Notes: a model not told the origin generated them from the sequence alone. A stretch of DNA of 64,000 nucleotides from Thermoflavimicrobium dichotomicum (GCF_900114055.1 NZ_FORR01000004.1:1-64000), one strand, 5' to 3'; numbered from the stretch's first letter, positions 50,961 to 59,756 are shown. Translations and numbers: made by a program.

Positions 50961-52001
50961 TCACTTTTTTTCTTCTGGATGAAACACTTTTTCCAAGATG
51001 ATTCGTCTCTCATTCATCGTGTAGTATCTCCAGAACCATTCACCATAGATAAAAATATCCAAATGCAAATGGAGACCTTCATTATTTCCCAACACTCCAT
51101 CACTGGTTCCGGAGTTTCCGACATAACCAATGAGCTGCCCGGTTTTTACCTTTTCGCCGACCTTGATTTTCTTGGAAATCCGGTCCAAATGCACATAGCG
51201 TGCCAAAATTCCCTTATCATATTGGACCCAAACTGATCGTCCCCGTAGCTTATCCAGAATATACTCCGGTGTCTGACCAAGCTCCGCTGCTTTTTTGAGC
51301 AATTGGTTACGCTCAGACTCTGTCATTTCCTTATAATTATGGTCTGCACGAACGATAATTCCATCTGCCATGGATAGCACAGGGGTTTTGGTTGTCATTT
51401 TGACCCCGGTTGTATATCCGTACCAGTCAATTCCCTCGTGAACGCCATTACGATAGGGTCGCGGAGCCCCAGGCAGTTGGGAATCTCTTGTGCTTACATG
51501 CGCTCCTCTGATCGGATTTTTTAAAAATGAGAGATAATCGACAAGTTCATGGACTGGAACGCGCTGTAAAGCAACAGCAGGAATACGAGTCGATGTCCTT
51601 GTATCTTTTAATTCTTTTTCTATCTGTCGAATCGCTTCGTTTGCCAGCCAAAATTCATTGTTTTCTTTAATAGGCCCTCTCGAAAGAGGTACAAACCTGC
51701 CATTTACATTTAATACAGGCATCTCTTGAAAAAGAGTCAAGCGCTTCTTGCCATGGACAAGGATAATTTTCCCATCGATTTCATTAATATCTGTATCCAG
51801 ATTCCATTGCTTTTGTAAGTAACTAAGACTCTGGTAAGTGATTCCGTTCCTTGTTAATGTGGTTTGCGCTTGTTTCGGATTCTGTTGAAAAACAGTACGG
51901 GTTTGATCCGATGAATGATTCCAGACAACCTCAGGTGGAAAAAAAATAATAAACAGCATCAGCAAACTGGCTGGAATGATGATCATCCATTTTTTATTCA
52001 T
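50961..52001 (-). CDS. M23 (LytM-type) metallopeptidase with N-terminal membrane anchor
   Basis: 346 aa. One N-terminal helix (IIIPASLLMLFIIFFPPEVVW), then a copper-amine-oxidase-N-like segment (GITYQSLSYLQKQWNLDTD, KKRLTLFQEMPVLNVNGRFVPLS), then the LytM domain with the zinc motifs GVHEGIDW and LHLHLD plus ARYVHLDRI. Both zinc His and the Asp are kept, so it is probably an active endopeptidase on peptidoglycan crosslinks. An insertion rich in charged helix separates the zinc motifs. Monocistronic with its own terminator. Confidence 0.88.
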   Translation of the reverse strand: MNKKWMIIIPASLLMLFIIFFPPEVVWNHSSDQTRTVFQQNPKQAQTTLTRNGITYQSLSYLQKQWNLDTDINEIDGKIILVHGKKRLTLFQEMPVLNVNGRFVPLSRGPIKENNEFWLANEAIRQIEKELKDTRTSTRIPAVALQRVPVHELVDYLSFLKNPIRGAHVSTRDSQLPGAPRPYRNGVHEGIDWYGYTTGVKMTTKTPVLSMADGIIVRADHNYKEMTESERNQLLKKAAELGQTPEYILDKLRGRSVWVQYDKGILARYVHLDRISKKIKVGEKVKTGQLIGYVGNSGTSDGVLGNNEGLHLHLDIFIYGEWFWRYYTMNERRIILEKVFHPEEKK

Positions 52002-52112
52002 CTGAATCCCCTTTGTTCTTTACAATAAATTGACCATCAAATAAATCCTAAAATAAGAATATAGCGTTTCTGCCGGTTTCATGTCAAATTCTGTTCTACT
52101 TCCGATACTAGT

Positions 52113-52146
52113 AAAATAACCCACTTACCTGCAAGGTAGAAGTGGT
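52113..52146 (-). terminator. Terminator of the 52200-52445 gene
   Basis: AACCACTTCTACCT/AGGTAAGTGGGTT, imperfect 13-bp stem with a short loop, followed by ATTTTAC on the minus strand. Confidence 0.55.
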
Positions 52147-52199
52147 TATCATCTTTAACATTTTCTTTACAAGTGGAGCGATCATCCTTGACAACTGAT

Positions 52200-52445
52200 C
52201 TAACGTTTAAATTCGACGTCTTGTAAGCGATTGGGATTTGGATCATCGTACTTGCCAGCAATCGTGATCATTGAATCATTCTCTTTCACGATTGTAGCAC
52301 TGCATAGAGTGAATTCAATTTCTTTTCCCTCTACTGAAACAAGAACAATGCGAACAACGTCATAAAGCCCCGGTTTCCCTACCGTTTCTCTGTCCAGATA
52401 GAACACCCTTTCCAGATTGAATTTGTGGACAGGAAAAATCCCCAA
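52200..52445 (-). CDS. Small hypothetical protein
   Basis: 81 aa or shorter, not recognised. ERVFYLDRETVGKPGLYDVVR and EIEFTLCSATIVKENDSMITIAG look like a small beta-rich domain. The TTG at 52445 has no clear ribosome site; a GTG at the Val of ERVFY follows GGAAAGG closely. A terminator-like hairpin lies downstream, which supports a real gene. Divergent from the GntR regulator. Confidence 0.5.
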   Translation of the reverse strand: MGIFPVHKFNLERVFYLDRETVGKPGLYDVVRIVLVSVEGKEIEFTLCSATIVKENDSMITIAGKYDDPNPNRLQDVEFKR

Positions 52446-52588
52446 ATCAAATGATCACAGCTTTAGTTCAATCTAGATATAGATCCTAAAAAGTATAAAA
52501 TAGCATAATAGTAAATTTATTCCAATTCATAGTCTATATCTATATCATAAGTTTGACAATACCAAACTTTAATTTTTTTTTGTTTTCG

Positions 52589-52599
52589 TTTAGACTAAA
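52589..52599. promoter_or_regulatory. Possible operator of the GntR-type gene
   Basis: TTTAGACTAAA is an 11-bp palindrome about 100 bp before the GntR start, in an AT-rich region without a clear sigma-A pair. Assignment as operator is only by position and symmetry. Confidence 0.25.
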
Positions 52600-52695
52600 T
52601 TTATCCAAACGATTGAGGATGGCCGTTTTTGTGGATAACCCACTTCATTATTGAAGAAATACCCATACCAATAACTGTGGAGGAGTTTCTGAAAA

Positions 52696-53406
52696 GTGGT
52701 CAGAAATAAATGGCAAGATATTTATCATCAATTGAGAGACAGAATACTCCGCGGTGAATTAAAGCCTGGACAAGCATTTCCAACTAACTTCGAGCTCATG
52801 AAAGAGTTCAATGCTCATGCCGCAACCGTTCAAAATGCCGTGAACGCTTTAATTCGAGAAGGACTTGTCTATTCCGCTGAGAATACAACCAAAAAACGTA
52901 CAGTCCGTCATCTCCCTTACCGTGTCAAGCGCAGTGGAGATTTTATTAAGGAACATGGAGATTCCGGGAAAGAAATCACTCTTCAGCTAAAAATTCTGCA
53001 AGAAACAGAGGAATTGCCTGAAGTGATCCAAAAGGAAATGCAGCCCCCTATACTGTTCTACCACACGCGGCAAACACGGGATGACATGGTGATCGCTGTG
53101 ACACGATCTTATTTCCCGAATCTTTTACCTTTAGAGCGTTTGAAAAGCCGTTTGTCCAAACCTGATGCCATGATTTATTCTTCTTTGAAATCCCTTGGAT
53201 ATCATCCAACTGACTGTGAAGAAACATTAGTTTCATCATTGGCTTCACCCAGTGATATCGATGAACTGCAAATGCCCAAAAACGCAAATATTCCTGTCGT
53301 CCGGATCACCCGAAAAGTATATGATTACAGGGGCCGTCTCCTTCAGATCTGTCTAATGGTTGACCGGGCTGACTGTTATACCTTCCAATACCGTTTTTCA
53401 CTTTAA
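52696..53406 (+). CDS. GntR-family transcriptional regulator, HutC/UTRA type
   Basis: 236 aa. N-terminal winged helix (WQDIYHQLRDRILRGELKPGQAFPTNFELMKEFNAHAATV, NALIREGLVYS) and a C-terminal UTRA ligand domain (ILFYHTRQTRDD to PVVRITRKVYDYRGRLLQICLMVDRADCYTFQYRF). Ligand unknown. GTG start at 52696 ten bases after GGAGG. Neighbouring metabolic genes are lacking, so the regulon is not evident. Confidence 0.88.
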   Translation: MVRNKWQDIYHQLRDRILRGELKPGQAFPTNFELMKEFNAHAATVQNAVNALIREGLVYSAENTTKKRTVRHLPYRVKRSGDFIKEHGDSGKEITLQLKILQETEELPEVIQKEMQPPILFYHTRQTRDDMVIAVTRSYFPNLLPLERLKSRLSKPDAMIYSSLKSLGYHPTDCEETLVSSLASPSDIDELQMPKNANIPVVRITRKVYDYRGRLLQICLMVDRADCYTFQYRFSL

Positions 53407-53411
53407 TAAAA

Positions 53412-53443
53412 AACCCACTTCTACTTTTTCATAGAAGTGGGTT
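53412..53443 (+). terminator. Terminator stem of the GntR gene, separated from its T-tract by a repeat
   Basis: AACCCACTTCTA/TAGAAGTGGGTT (12 bp) with an 8-nt loop. A T-tract is missing; instead the family A repeat begins six bases on, and the run ATTTTT appears directly after the repeat (53563-53568). Confidence 0.7.
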
Positions 53444-53448
53444 CCAGC

Positions 53449-53561
53449 TTGTTGACAAAATATCCGTTATATGCCGGTTTTCCTTTTCCGTTTCACTCCC
53501 GCTCTATAAAAACGAGCAAGAAGTCGTTCAACTGGAAAAGGAAAACCGGGTTTGTAAACAG
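53449..53561 (+). repeat. Long family A repeat with nested 68-bp insert, copy 2
   Basis: 113 bp, same structure as 49193-49305 and identical throughout the 68-bp insert. The insert can also fold internally through GCTC/GAGC around TATAAAAAC. Right arm reads TTTGTAAACA with one change. Confidence 0.92.
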
Positions 53562-53566
53562 CATTT

Positions 53567-53806
53567 TTAAAAAAACCATTTTCTCAAACTGAACATCTTG
53601 GCAAAATCCAACAGGCTAATCCGATGTTCTTTTTCTTGCTCCCGAATATATTGATAGAACTGTTTTAAAAACGCTTCCCACATCGCTCCCAATCGTTGTT
53701 TGGACTCTTTATGCTGTGACAATTCCTGGGCACTTTCATTTACTGCCATTTTCAAATGATAAAATGCTTGTTTCAAGTGCTGTTCAATCAGTGAATCTCG
53801 ATCCAT
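53567..53806 (-). CDS. Small hypothetical protein downstream of the P-type ATPase
   Basis: 79 aa, not recognised. Helical, charged, with no membrane segment: IEQHLKQAFYHLKMAVNESAQ, MWEAFLKQFYQYIREQEKE. ATG after AAGGAGCG. Follows the DUF5132-like gene by 18 bp on the same strand, so it is probably part of the ATPase operon. Confidence 0.65.
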   Translation of the reverse strand: MDRDSLIEQHLKQAFYHLKMAVNESAQELSQHKESKQRLGAMWEAFLKQFYQYIREQEKEHRISLLDFAKMFSLRKWFF

Positions 53807-53824
53807 TTTTTCGCTCCTTCTCGA

Positions 53825-54076
53825 TTAATCGACAAATGTATGCGGAAATCGCCGGTTATTTTTCTGCATACGTTCGTATTTTGCCTCCAGCCATATGTCT
53901 TCTAACTCCTGTTTTGCTTTCACTGTGACAATTTGGATCTGTTTGCACGTTTGCTTCACCAGATTGCTACCCTGCCTGGCTAACGGCTTCAGTGTTTTTC
54001 GCAAAACAGGAACCAACACAGGTAAAGATACTGCAATCGCCGCAGTCACAAGCCATTTTTCCGCCTGTACTTTCAT
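53825..54076 (-). CDS. DUF5132/PacL-like small membrane protein
   Basis: 83 aa. One N-terminal membrane helix (WLVTAAIAVSLPVLVPVLRKTLKPLARQG) and an amphipathic C-terminal helix (KAKQELEDIWLEAKYERM). The layout, helix with a basic Pro-Val-Leu stretch followed by acidic helix, is that of small proteins encoded next to P-type ATPases, such as the PacL/DUF1490 and DUF5132 groups. Those act as metal-binding or scaffold partners in mycobacteria. 17 bp after the ATPase gene; ATG after AAAAGGAG. Confidence 0.65.
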   Translation of the reverse strand: MKVQAEKWLVTAAIAVSLPVLVPVLRKTLKPLARQGSNLVKQTCKQIQIVTVKAKQELEDIWLEAKYERMQKNNRRFPHTFVD

Positions 54077-54093
54077 TGATCAGTCACTCCTTT

Positions 54094-57000
54094 TTAAGCT
54101 GCAAAAGCATTTACTTCAGCTTCATGTAAATGCGGTTGTTTTTCCTTTGAATGGACTAGCCATTGAATCGGTTTTGACCCCATCGTTGCCAATCCAGAAA
54201 CAAGGAACACTTGTAACCAGTGATTGAAGCCAAGTGGAGCCGTTCTGAAAAAGCTGGACAGTCCTGGTATATAGATCGCCCCAAGGAGAGCCAGGAGTGA
54301 AATACCCATCGCTCCAACGAGTAAACGATCTTTGGCCCAATCCTTCAACTTCTCATCGGATCCTTCTTGACGCCAGGAGAATACTTGCATGAGCTGTCCA
54401 CAAACCAATGTAGCAAAAGCAGTGGTTTGGGCTACTGGTAAACTGGCTCCGCCAATCCGGCTAGCAACAAATAATCCGAGTGAACCCAATCCAAGCATTG
54501 CACCACGAATTCCTACTTTCGTAAACAATTCACGATCCGCTATTTTTTTCAAACGAGTCTGCTTTGTTTTATTTCCTGGATTCATCGCCAACACCATGGC
54601 AGGCACTGCATCTGTGATGAGATTCATTAGCAGTACATGAATCGGGATTAACGGAACAGGCATCCCTGCGATCACAGCTGTACCCGTGACAATGATTTCA
54701 GCCAGGTTTCCTGTCAATAAACATCCAACGGCTTTACGGATGTTCGATATGATCGTTCTCCCTTCTTTCACCCCTTCCACAATCGAAGAGAAGTGATCAT
54801 ACTGAAGGACCATATCAGCTGCTTCCTTGGTTACTTCGGTCCCCGTTTGCCCCATGGCAATGCCGATATCGGCTTGTTTGACAGCTGGTGTATCATTCAC
54901 ACCATCTCCCGTCATTGCTACAATATGTTTGCATCTTTGATAGGCCCGAACGATGCGAAGTTTATGTTCAGGTGTGACTCGAGCAAACACAGAGACCTGA
55001 TCAATTCGAGTTGATAGTTCTTCATCTGATAGCTGGTCCAATTCCTGGCCTGTCATGATGACGGGTTGCTGACCGATCCCTACTTCCTCGGCAATGGCTC
55101 CGGCTGTAATAGGGTGATCACCTGTAATCATGACAACACGTACACCCAAGCGATGGGCTTCCTGAATGCTTTCCTTCACATCCGGCTTAGGCGGATCCAT
55201 CATCCCCACCATGCCCACAAAGATGGACTGTTGCTCGATTTCGGTACAGTCACCATTCCATTCAACAGGACGATAAGCAAAGGCCAGCACTCTCATGGCT
55301 TTTTTGGCCCATTTTTCATTCAGCTTCAGGATATGTTTCTGATGTTCTTCTGTCATCGGTATGACCTGTCCATCCATTTGTACAAATCGACATACACTTA
55401 AAATCGATTCAACAGATCCTTTTGTTAATAGATAACAGTTAGACTCCCCTTCCTGACAAACTACACTCATTTGGCCCTTTGCAGAGTCAAATGGAATTTC
55501 ATGAACACGCTTCCATTTTTCCTGATCATGGGTTGCCAAACCCGTTTTCTGAATAAAGGCAAGCAGGGCTCCCTCTGTTGGATCACCTTGAACCTTCCAT
55601 TTCCCTTCTTCTTCCAACAAGGTCGCATTGTTGCATAACGAAGCAATTTTGACGAGCTGTTCCAGGTCCTGTTTCTGACCTTGCGATTCTTTTTCGTCAC
55701 TGATCAGAGAACCATTCGGACTGTATCCCTGACCTGTAACTCTCCACTGCTTGTTTATCGTCGCTGCGGCAAGAACCGTCATTTCATTTTGCGTTAATGT
55801 GCCTGTTTTATCTGTACAAATGACAGAAACTCTTCCGAGCGTCTCCAAAGCAGAAAGCTTGCGAATCAAGGCTCCTTTTTTCGCCATCCGAAAGATTCCT
55901 GCACTAAGGGCAATTGTTACGGTTACAGGCAATCCCTCTGGAATCGCAGAAGCGGCTAGCGTAATCGATGTCGCAATCATACTGCTAAACGTATGTCCTC
56001 GGATGAGTCCGATTCCCAAAATGGCAATGGCAACAGCAAGAGCACCTTTGACAAAAATCTTGCTAATGTGAGTGACTTCTTTTTGCAGAGGCGTGGATTC
56101 GTTCGAATCCCCTTCCATCAGTGCCAGCATTTTTCCCATCTCTGTCCTCATACCTGTAGCGACAACAATACCGATCCCTTTACCTCTACTTACACATGTT
56201 CCTTTAAACACCATGTTGTTACGCTCTGCAAGCGGAGAGTCTTCCGTTACTGGTTCAGATAATTTCACTACAGGAAGGGATTCGCCTGTTAGCATGGATT
56301 CGTCCACTTCCAGCTGATATGACTGGAGTAAACGGATATCTGCAGGCACACGATCTCCCGCTTCCAAACATACAAGATCCCCTGGCACCAGTTCTTTTCC
56401 ATTGATGATCTGTTCCTTGCCATTTCGAATCACTCTGCACATAGGTGCTTGATATCGATTTAACGCTTCCACTACTTTTTCTGCTTTTTGTTCCTGGATC
56501 GCTCCAACTGCGGCATTGGCCAAAAGAATCGTACCAATCGCAATGCCATTAAATACGTCTCCTGTAAAAAAAGACAGAAGCGTTGTGCTCAGTAAAAGTA
56601 AGGTCGTAAATTCTTTGAACTGCTTAAGATATGTCTTCCACCATCGGGAAGTTTCCTTCTGGTCTAACTGATTCCAACCAAAGGTTTGACGTAAATACTG
56701 TATTTTTTGCTCATCCAAACCTGCCTGCTCATCAACAGAAAAATAGGTCACTACTTCCTGCGGAGATAACGCATGCCAACATGGGCACTCCGCTTTTTCC
56801 TGTACAGCAGCTGCTGTTTCCAAAGCGGCTTGATTTAGCCATGGAGTTGGAATCTTTGTTTCCTTCAGTCGTGACAAAAATACCAACGACAAAGCATCGG
56901 CAAGTAAATTAATCATCATCGCACTCACACGAAACGGAATGGCAAGTGCTAATGCTGTTCCATTAAAAAGCTTCGTCATCTTAAATTGCTGATGAACACG

Positions 57001-58686
57001 CTGATCAATCTCATGGGAGAGTTGGATGTAGTCGGGAAGTTGCTTTAGTTGATCTGTTCGTACAACAGGAATGGCAGAACCGTTCCCGTCCTGTGTGAGA
57101 AGCAATACCTCTTCCCCACGCTCCCGAAGCTGGGCAATCCATTTTTCTTTCCCTTCATCATTGATGTAAAGCCAACTTGTATCAATGGAATAGCTTTCAA
57201 GAACTTCCGTTTCCATATCCAGGCTGTTATTTAAAATAGCGATATTCCAGCCGCAATCTTTTAATTTCTTTCGCAAGCTAAGAAAAGATCGGATCGGTGG
57301 ATTATTTTCCTGAAATATTACACCAAGGCATTCTGTTTGATTTCCATTTTTCTTAACCAAACAGTAGGCTTCGGTTCGATTTTTCTGCATCCGTTTTAAT
57401 TTAAGTAAATATGGATCAACTGACAATCGATGTTTTTGCAGATAGGCTAGATTGCCGAAGTAATATGAAACATGATTGATTTCTCCCGAGATTCCTCCAG
57501 ATTCGGGTTTGACAGAAAAAGCAGTACGGATGGTTCGCTTAGACTGTTTTGCTCTTGCATAGATATAGTCTTTCCATGGATGTTTCGTCTTTTCCAGCAA
57601 AGAAGCAGCAACCGTCCATATTTGCTCTGGATCTTCCTCATTGGTCAACAACTGCAAATCACGGTAGGATGGTTTGAATAATTGCGCTGTGTCCTCAACC
57701 AAAAGCGTTTTGGTTCGGGCCAATTGTGCCAAACTCCCGTTTTTGGGAATCCAACCACCTTTTTGTAGCACTTCCGTTTCTGCCTGTTTCCATGCAGCAA
57801 TCGCAGGTACAATCGTCGGGCGAGGATTCGCAGCAAGCAGAACTGCCAATCCACACAGCGGATCTCTGGTTACTGCCCAAGCAACCCCTGCCAATGGAAA
57901 AGCCCATTTGCCTATTTTTTCACTATATTTTCGTATTGCTGGAGAAAGATATCGTTCTTCCAATTCATTCACGAAACCATCTGCTTGCTCCAACTGGTCT
58001 CTTTTCCACTGTATATATTGCAAAATGCTCAACCCTGCCAATACAAGCAGATTTTCTCGCATAAGTCCGAGACCAATGGCAGCTGTTCCCAATATCAGAT
58101 CACTGTTAAATCGCCTGTTTTGGCTTAATTGCCTGAATCCCCGGCGTAAAAAAGGATATCCCGTTATCACAGAGACAATCCCGGACATCGCAAACAAAGC
58201 AGGATGCCTGGCCAAAGCCGATTTGCCATAAATCAGTTGCTTGGCTCCTAAAAAAGTTAAACCACCTGCAGTAACTGCCAATCCTAACGGGATCGATGAT
58301 GGACTGGGTCGATCCAATACCTGCTGGAATTCTTCTGGTACCTCTAAGGAAACATCCTGAACTTCCACTTCTTTTTCCTCTTTGGTTACAGTTTCCTCTT
58401 CGGTTACAGCGGCTTCCTGTGAGCTCTTGATCCATTCATCCTGCATTTTTTCCACATCATAAATACTTTCGCAGACCTGCTTGGCGTTTGTTTGTTGCGG
58501 ATCAAATTGAATGCGTACACGTCCTGTAATCGTACATGCCTGTACGTGATGGACTCCCGGTATCTCTAAAAGATGAAGGGTTAACCGTTCAGCCATCTGT
58601 TTATTTTCTTGTAATCCATGCACTTCTGTACGGATCCATCCTGGATACACTCGTATGAAACGATCTCTATATCTCAAATTGATCAC
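54094..58686 (-). CDS. Giant cation-transporting P-type ATPase with a dead N-terminal ATPase half
   Basis: 1530 aa, about 1.7 times a normal pump. Residues 1-75 look like a heavy-metal-associated fold without CxxC. Residues about 130-610 resemble a degenerate P-type ATPase with membrane helices; the phosphorylation site is replaced by VEDTAQLF (330-337) where DKTGTL is expected. Residues about 635-1530 are a complete P2-type pump: cation ATPase N-domain, TGES (800), PEGLP (916) in helix 4, DKTGT (959), KGS, TGDGVND (1259), and NLITDAVP (1355) in helix 6, the last resembling Ca2+ pumps. Layout is that of mycobacterial CtpI-like proteins. Substrate unknown; Ca2+, Mn2+ or Mg2+ are possible. Confidence 0.88.
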   Translation of the reverse strand: MINLRYRDRFIRVYPGWIRTEVHGLQENKQMAERLTLHLLEIPGVHHVQACTITGRVRIQFDPQQTNAKQVCESIYDVEKMQDEWIKSSQEAAVTEEETVTKEEKEVEVQDVSLEVPEEFQQVLDRPSPSSIPLGLAVTAGGLTFLGAKQLIYGKSALARHPALFAMSGIVSVITGYPFLRRGFRQLSQNRRFNSDLILGTAAIGLGLMRENLLVLAGLSILQYIQWKRDQLEQADGFVNELEERYLSPAIRKYSEKIGKWAFPLAGVAWAVTRDPLCGLAVLLAANPRPTIVPAIAAWKQAETEVLQKGGWIPKNGSLAQLARTKTLLVEDTAQLFKPSYRDLQLLTNEEDPEQIWTVAASLLEKTKHPWKDYIYARAKQSKRTIRTAFSVKPESGGISGEINHVSYYFGNLAYLQKHRLSVDPYLLKLKRMQKNRTEAYCLVKKNGNQTECLGVIFQENNPPIRSFLSLRKKLKDCGWNIAILNNSLDMETEVLESYSIDTSWLYINDEGKEKWIAQLRERGEEVLLLTQDGNGSAIPVVRTDQLKQLPDYIQLSHEIDQRVHQQFKMTKLFNGTALALAIPFRVSAMMINLLADALSLVFLSRLKETKIPTPWLNQAALETAAAVQEKAECPCWHALSPQEVVTYFSVDEQAGLDEQKIQYLRQTFGWNQLDQKETSRWWKTYLKQFKEFTTLLLLSTTLLSFFTGDVFNGIAIGTILLANAAVGAIQEQKAEKVVEALNRYQAPMCRVIRNGKEQIINGKELVPGDLVCLEAGDRVPADIRLLQSYQLEVDESMLTGESLPVVKLSEPVTEDSPLAERNNMVFKGTCVSRGKGIGIVVATGMRTEMGKMLALMEGDSNESTPLQKEVTHISKIFVKGALAVAIAILGIGLIRGHTFSSMIATSITLAASAIPEGLPVTVTIALSAGIFRMAKKGALIRKLSALETLGRVSVICTDKTGTLTQNEMTVLAAATINKQWRVTGQGYSPNGSLISDEKESQGQKQDLEQLVKIASLCNNATLLEEEGKWKVQGDPTEGALLAFIQKTGLATHDQEKWKRVHEIPFDSAKGQMSVVCQEGESNCYLLTKGSVESILSVCRFVQMDGQVIPMTEEHQKHILKLNEKWAKKAMRVLAFAYRPVEWNGDCTEIEQQSIFVGMVGMMDPPKPDVKESIQEAHRLGVRVVMITGDHPITAGAIAEEVGIGQQPVIMTGQELDQLSDEELSTRIDQVSVFARVTPEHKLRIVRAYQRCKHIVAMTGDGVNDTPAVKQADIGIAMGQTGTEVTKEAADMVLQYDHFSSIVEGVKEGRTIISNIRKAVGCLLTGNLAEIIVTGTAVIAGMPVPLIPIHVLLMNLITDAVPAMVLAMNPGNKTKQTRLKKIADRELFTKVGIRGAMLGLGSLGLFVASRIGGASLPVAQTTAFATLVCGQLMQVFSWRQEGSDEKLKDWAKDRLLVGAMGISLLALLGAIYIPGLSSFFRTAPLGFNHWLQVFLVSGLATMGSKPIQWLVHSKEKQPHLHEAEVNAFAA

Positions 58687-58844
58687 CTGACATCTTACTG
58701 ATAACTCTATTTTGAGTTGACGGTGGTGTGTTTATACCATTTTTAAAAACTTATTGAGCCATGTTTTATTTTTCATTTGCATATTTCAAGCTGGACTAAC
58801 TAATACTGATTTTATAGTATGAATCCCCAGAAGGAAGGGAGGAA

Positions 58845-59234
58845 GTGCTTTTTAAGCACCTTGACATGAAACTAAGCAAATGGCTTGGAAAAAAATCCTC
58901 ACTGGGCTGGATGGTAGCTGCCGGAGCCATTGCCCTCATTTCTTCTCCAACTGTAAGAAAAAAGTTACGTCAATTGGCAGTAAAAGGAACCTCCGCGATC
59001 ATGGGTCTATCTGAAAAAATGACGCAACCCAATCAAAAAATGATCCATAACCAGGAAAATTATCAATTTGATTTTTCCACTTGGGAGCCTGAGCTGAAGA
59101 AAAAGGAAAATAATGCCCATCCAGAAGAATTCCATTCCCTAGAAACCGATCAGAGTCCGAAACAGGAACAGACAAAGCAGGATCGTTCTAATCTATCCAA
59201 AGAAGATTCTGATAAATCTGGGGGTACAACGTGA
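58845..59234 (+). CDS. Small membrane-associated protein divergent from the P-type ATPase
   Basis: 129 aa. A short basic start, one membrane helix (GWMVAAGAIALISSPTVRKKL) and an amphipathic part (LAVKGTSAIMGLSEK), then a long charged, disordered tail rich in E, K, Q and S. Resembles the PacL/DUF5132 layout of the small gene behind the ATPase. GTG at 58845 after AAGGAAGGGAGG. A possible sigma-E pair, TGCATATT (58778) and CTAATACT (58800) 14 bp apart, lies upstream. Its stop overlaps the next GTG. Confidence 0.65.
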   Translation: MLFKHLDMKLSKWLGKKSSLGWMVAAGAIALISSPTVRKKLRQLAVKGTSAIMGLSEKMTQPNQKMIHNQENYQFDFSTWEPELKKKENNAHPEEFHSLETDQSPKQEQTKQDRSNLSKEDSDKSGGTT

Positions 59235-59632
59235 AAAAACTAAAATTAAACTCTGGATCGGTATGGGCAGGCATCATAACAGGCGTATTGTCTCAAATTA
59301 AAGATACGGTTGCATTGAAACACGGAAAAATCGATCGGGGTGAATATGCTGTACACACAGCTGAAAATATATCCAGTGCTGTCGGGGTAGCTCTCGGAAT
59401 CGAATATGGTGCTGTCTTGGGCACAATGGCTTGTCCGGGAATCGGGACAGCCATTGGTTCCATATTGGGAGGAATTGTTGGAGACGGTTTGGGACGCTTT
59501 ATTGGGCAAAAAACCTCAAACATTGTCTATAATCAACCGATCATTAAATTCAGAGCAAATAATGTATCTGTTACCAATCAAGTGGATTGTGGAAATGAAT
59601 CAGAAAATCAGGATCAAATAAAGATCAAATAA
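59231..59632 (+). CDS. Glycine-zipper membrane protein
   Basis: 133 aa. Central segment with glycine-zipper repeats (VGVALGIEYGAVLGTMACPGIGTAIGSILGGIVGDGLGRFIG), predicted to insert in membranes; N-terminal GVLSQIKDTVALKHGKIDRGEYAVHTAEN and a polar C-terminus. GTG start overlaps the preceding stop codon (GTGA), so translation is coupled. Function unknown; position suggests it belongs with the P-type ATPase cluster. Confidence 0.68.
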   Translation: MKKLKLNSGSVWAGIITGVLSQIKDTVALKHGKIDRGEYAVHTAENISSAVGVALGIEYGAVLGTMACPGIGTAIGSILGGIVGDGLGRFIGQKTSNIVYNQPIIKFRANNVSVTNQVDCGNESENQDQIKIK

Positions 59633-59670
59633 TATTCATCTACCTTTTTCCACCGCATTCATCAAACATA

Positions 59671-59712
59671 ATAAGACCCACTTACTCGAATCAAAGTAAG
59701 TGGGTCTTTCTT
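59671..59712. terminator. Bidirectional terminator between the glycine-zipper gene and htrA
   Basis: AAGACCCACTTAC/GTAAGTGGGTCTT (13 bp) with a 10-nt loop and T-rich tracts on both sides. Confidence 0.88.
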
Positions 59713-59756
59713 ATGAATTGAAACACAAAGGATTTGCCAACCCCAAAGGTTAAACC

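Noticed and set aside
52079-52261. 60-codon minus-strand frame
   Set aside because: Overlaps the better 52200-52445 frame and its downstream hairpin; composition is not protein-like.
4011-53561. CRISPR array made from the recurring palindromic repeats
   Set aside because: Copies are kilobases apart, vary in length and have no regular spacers or cas genes near them.
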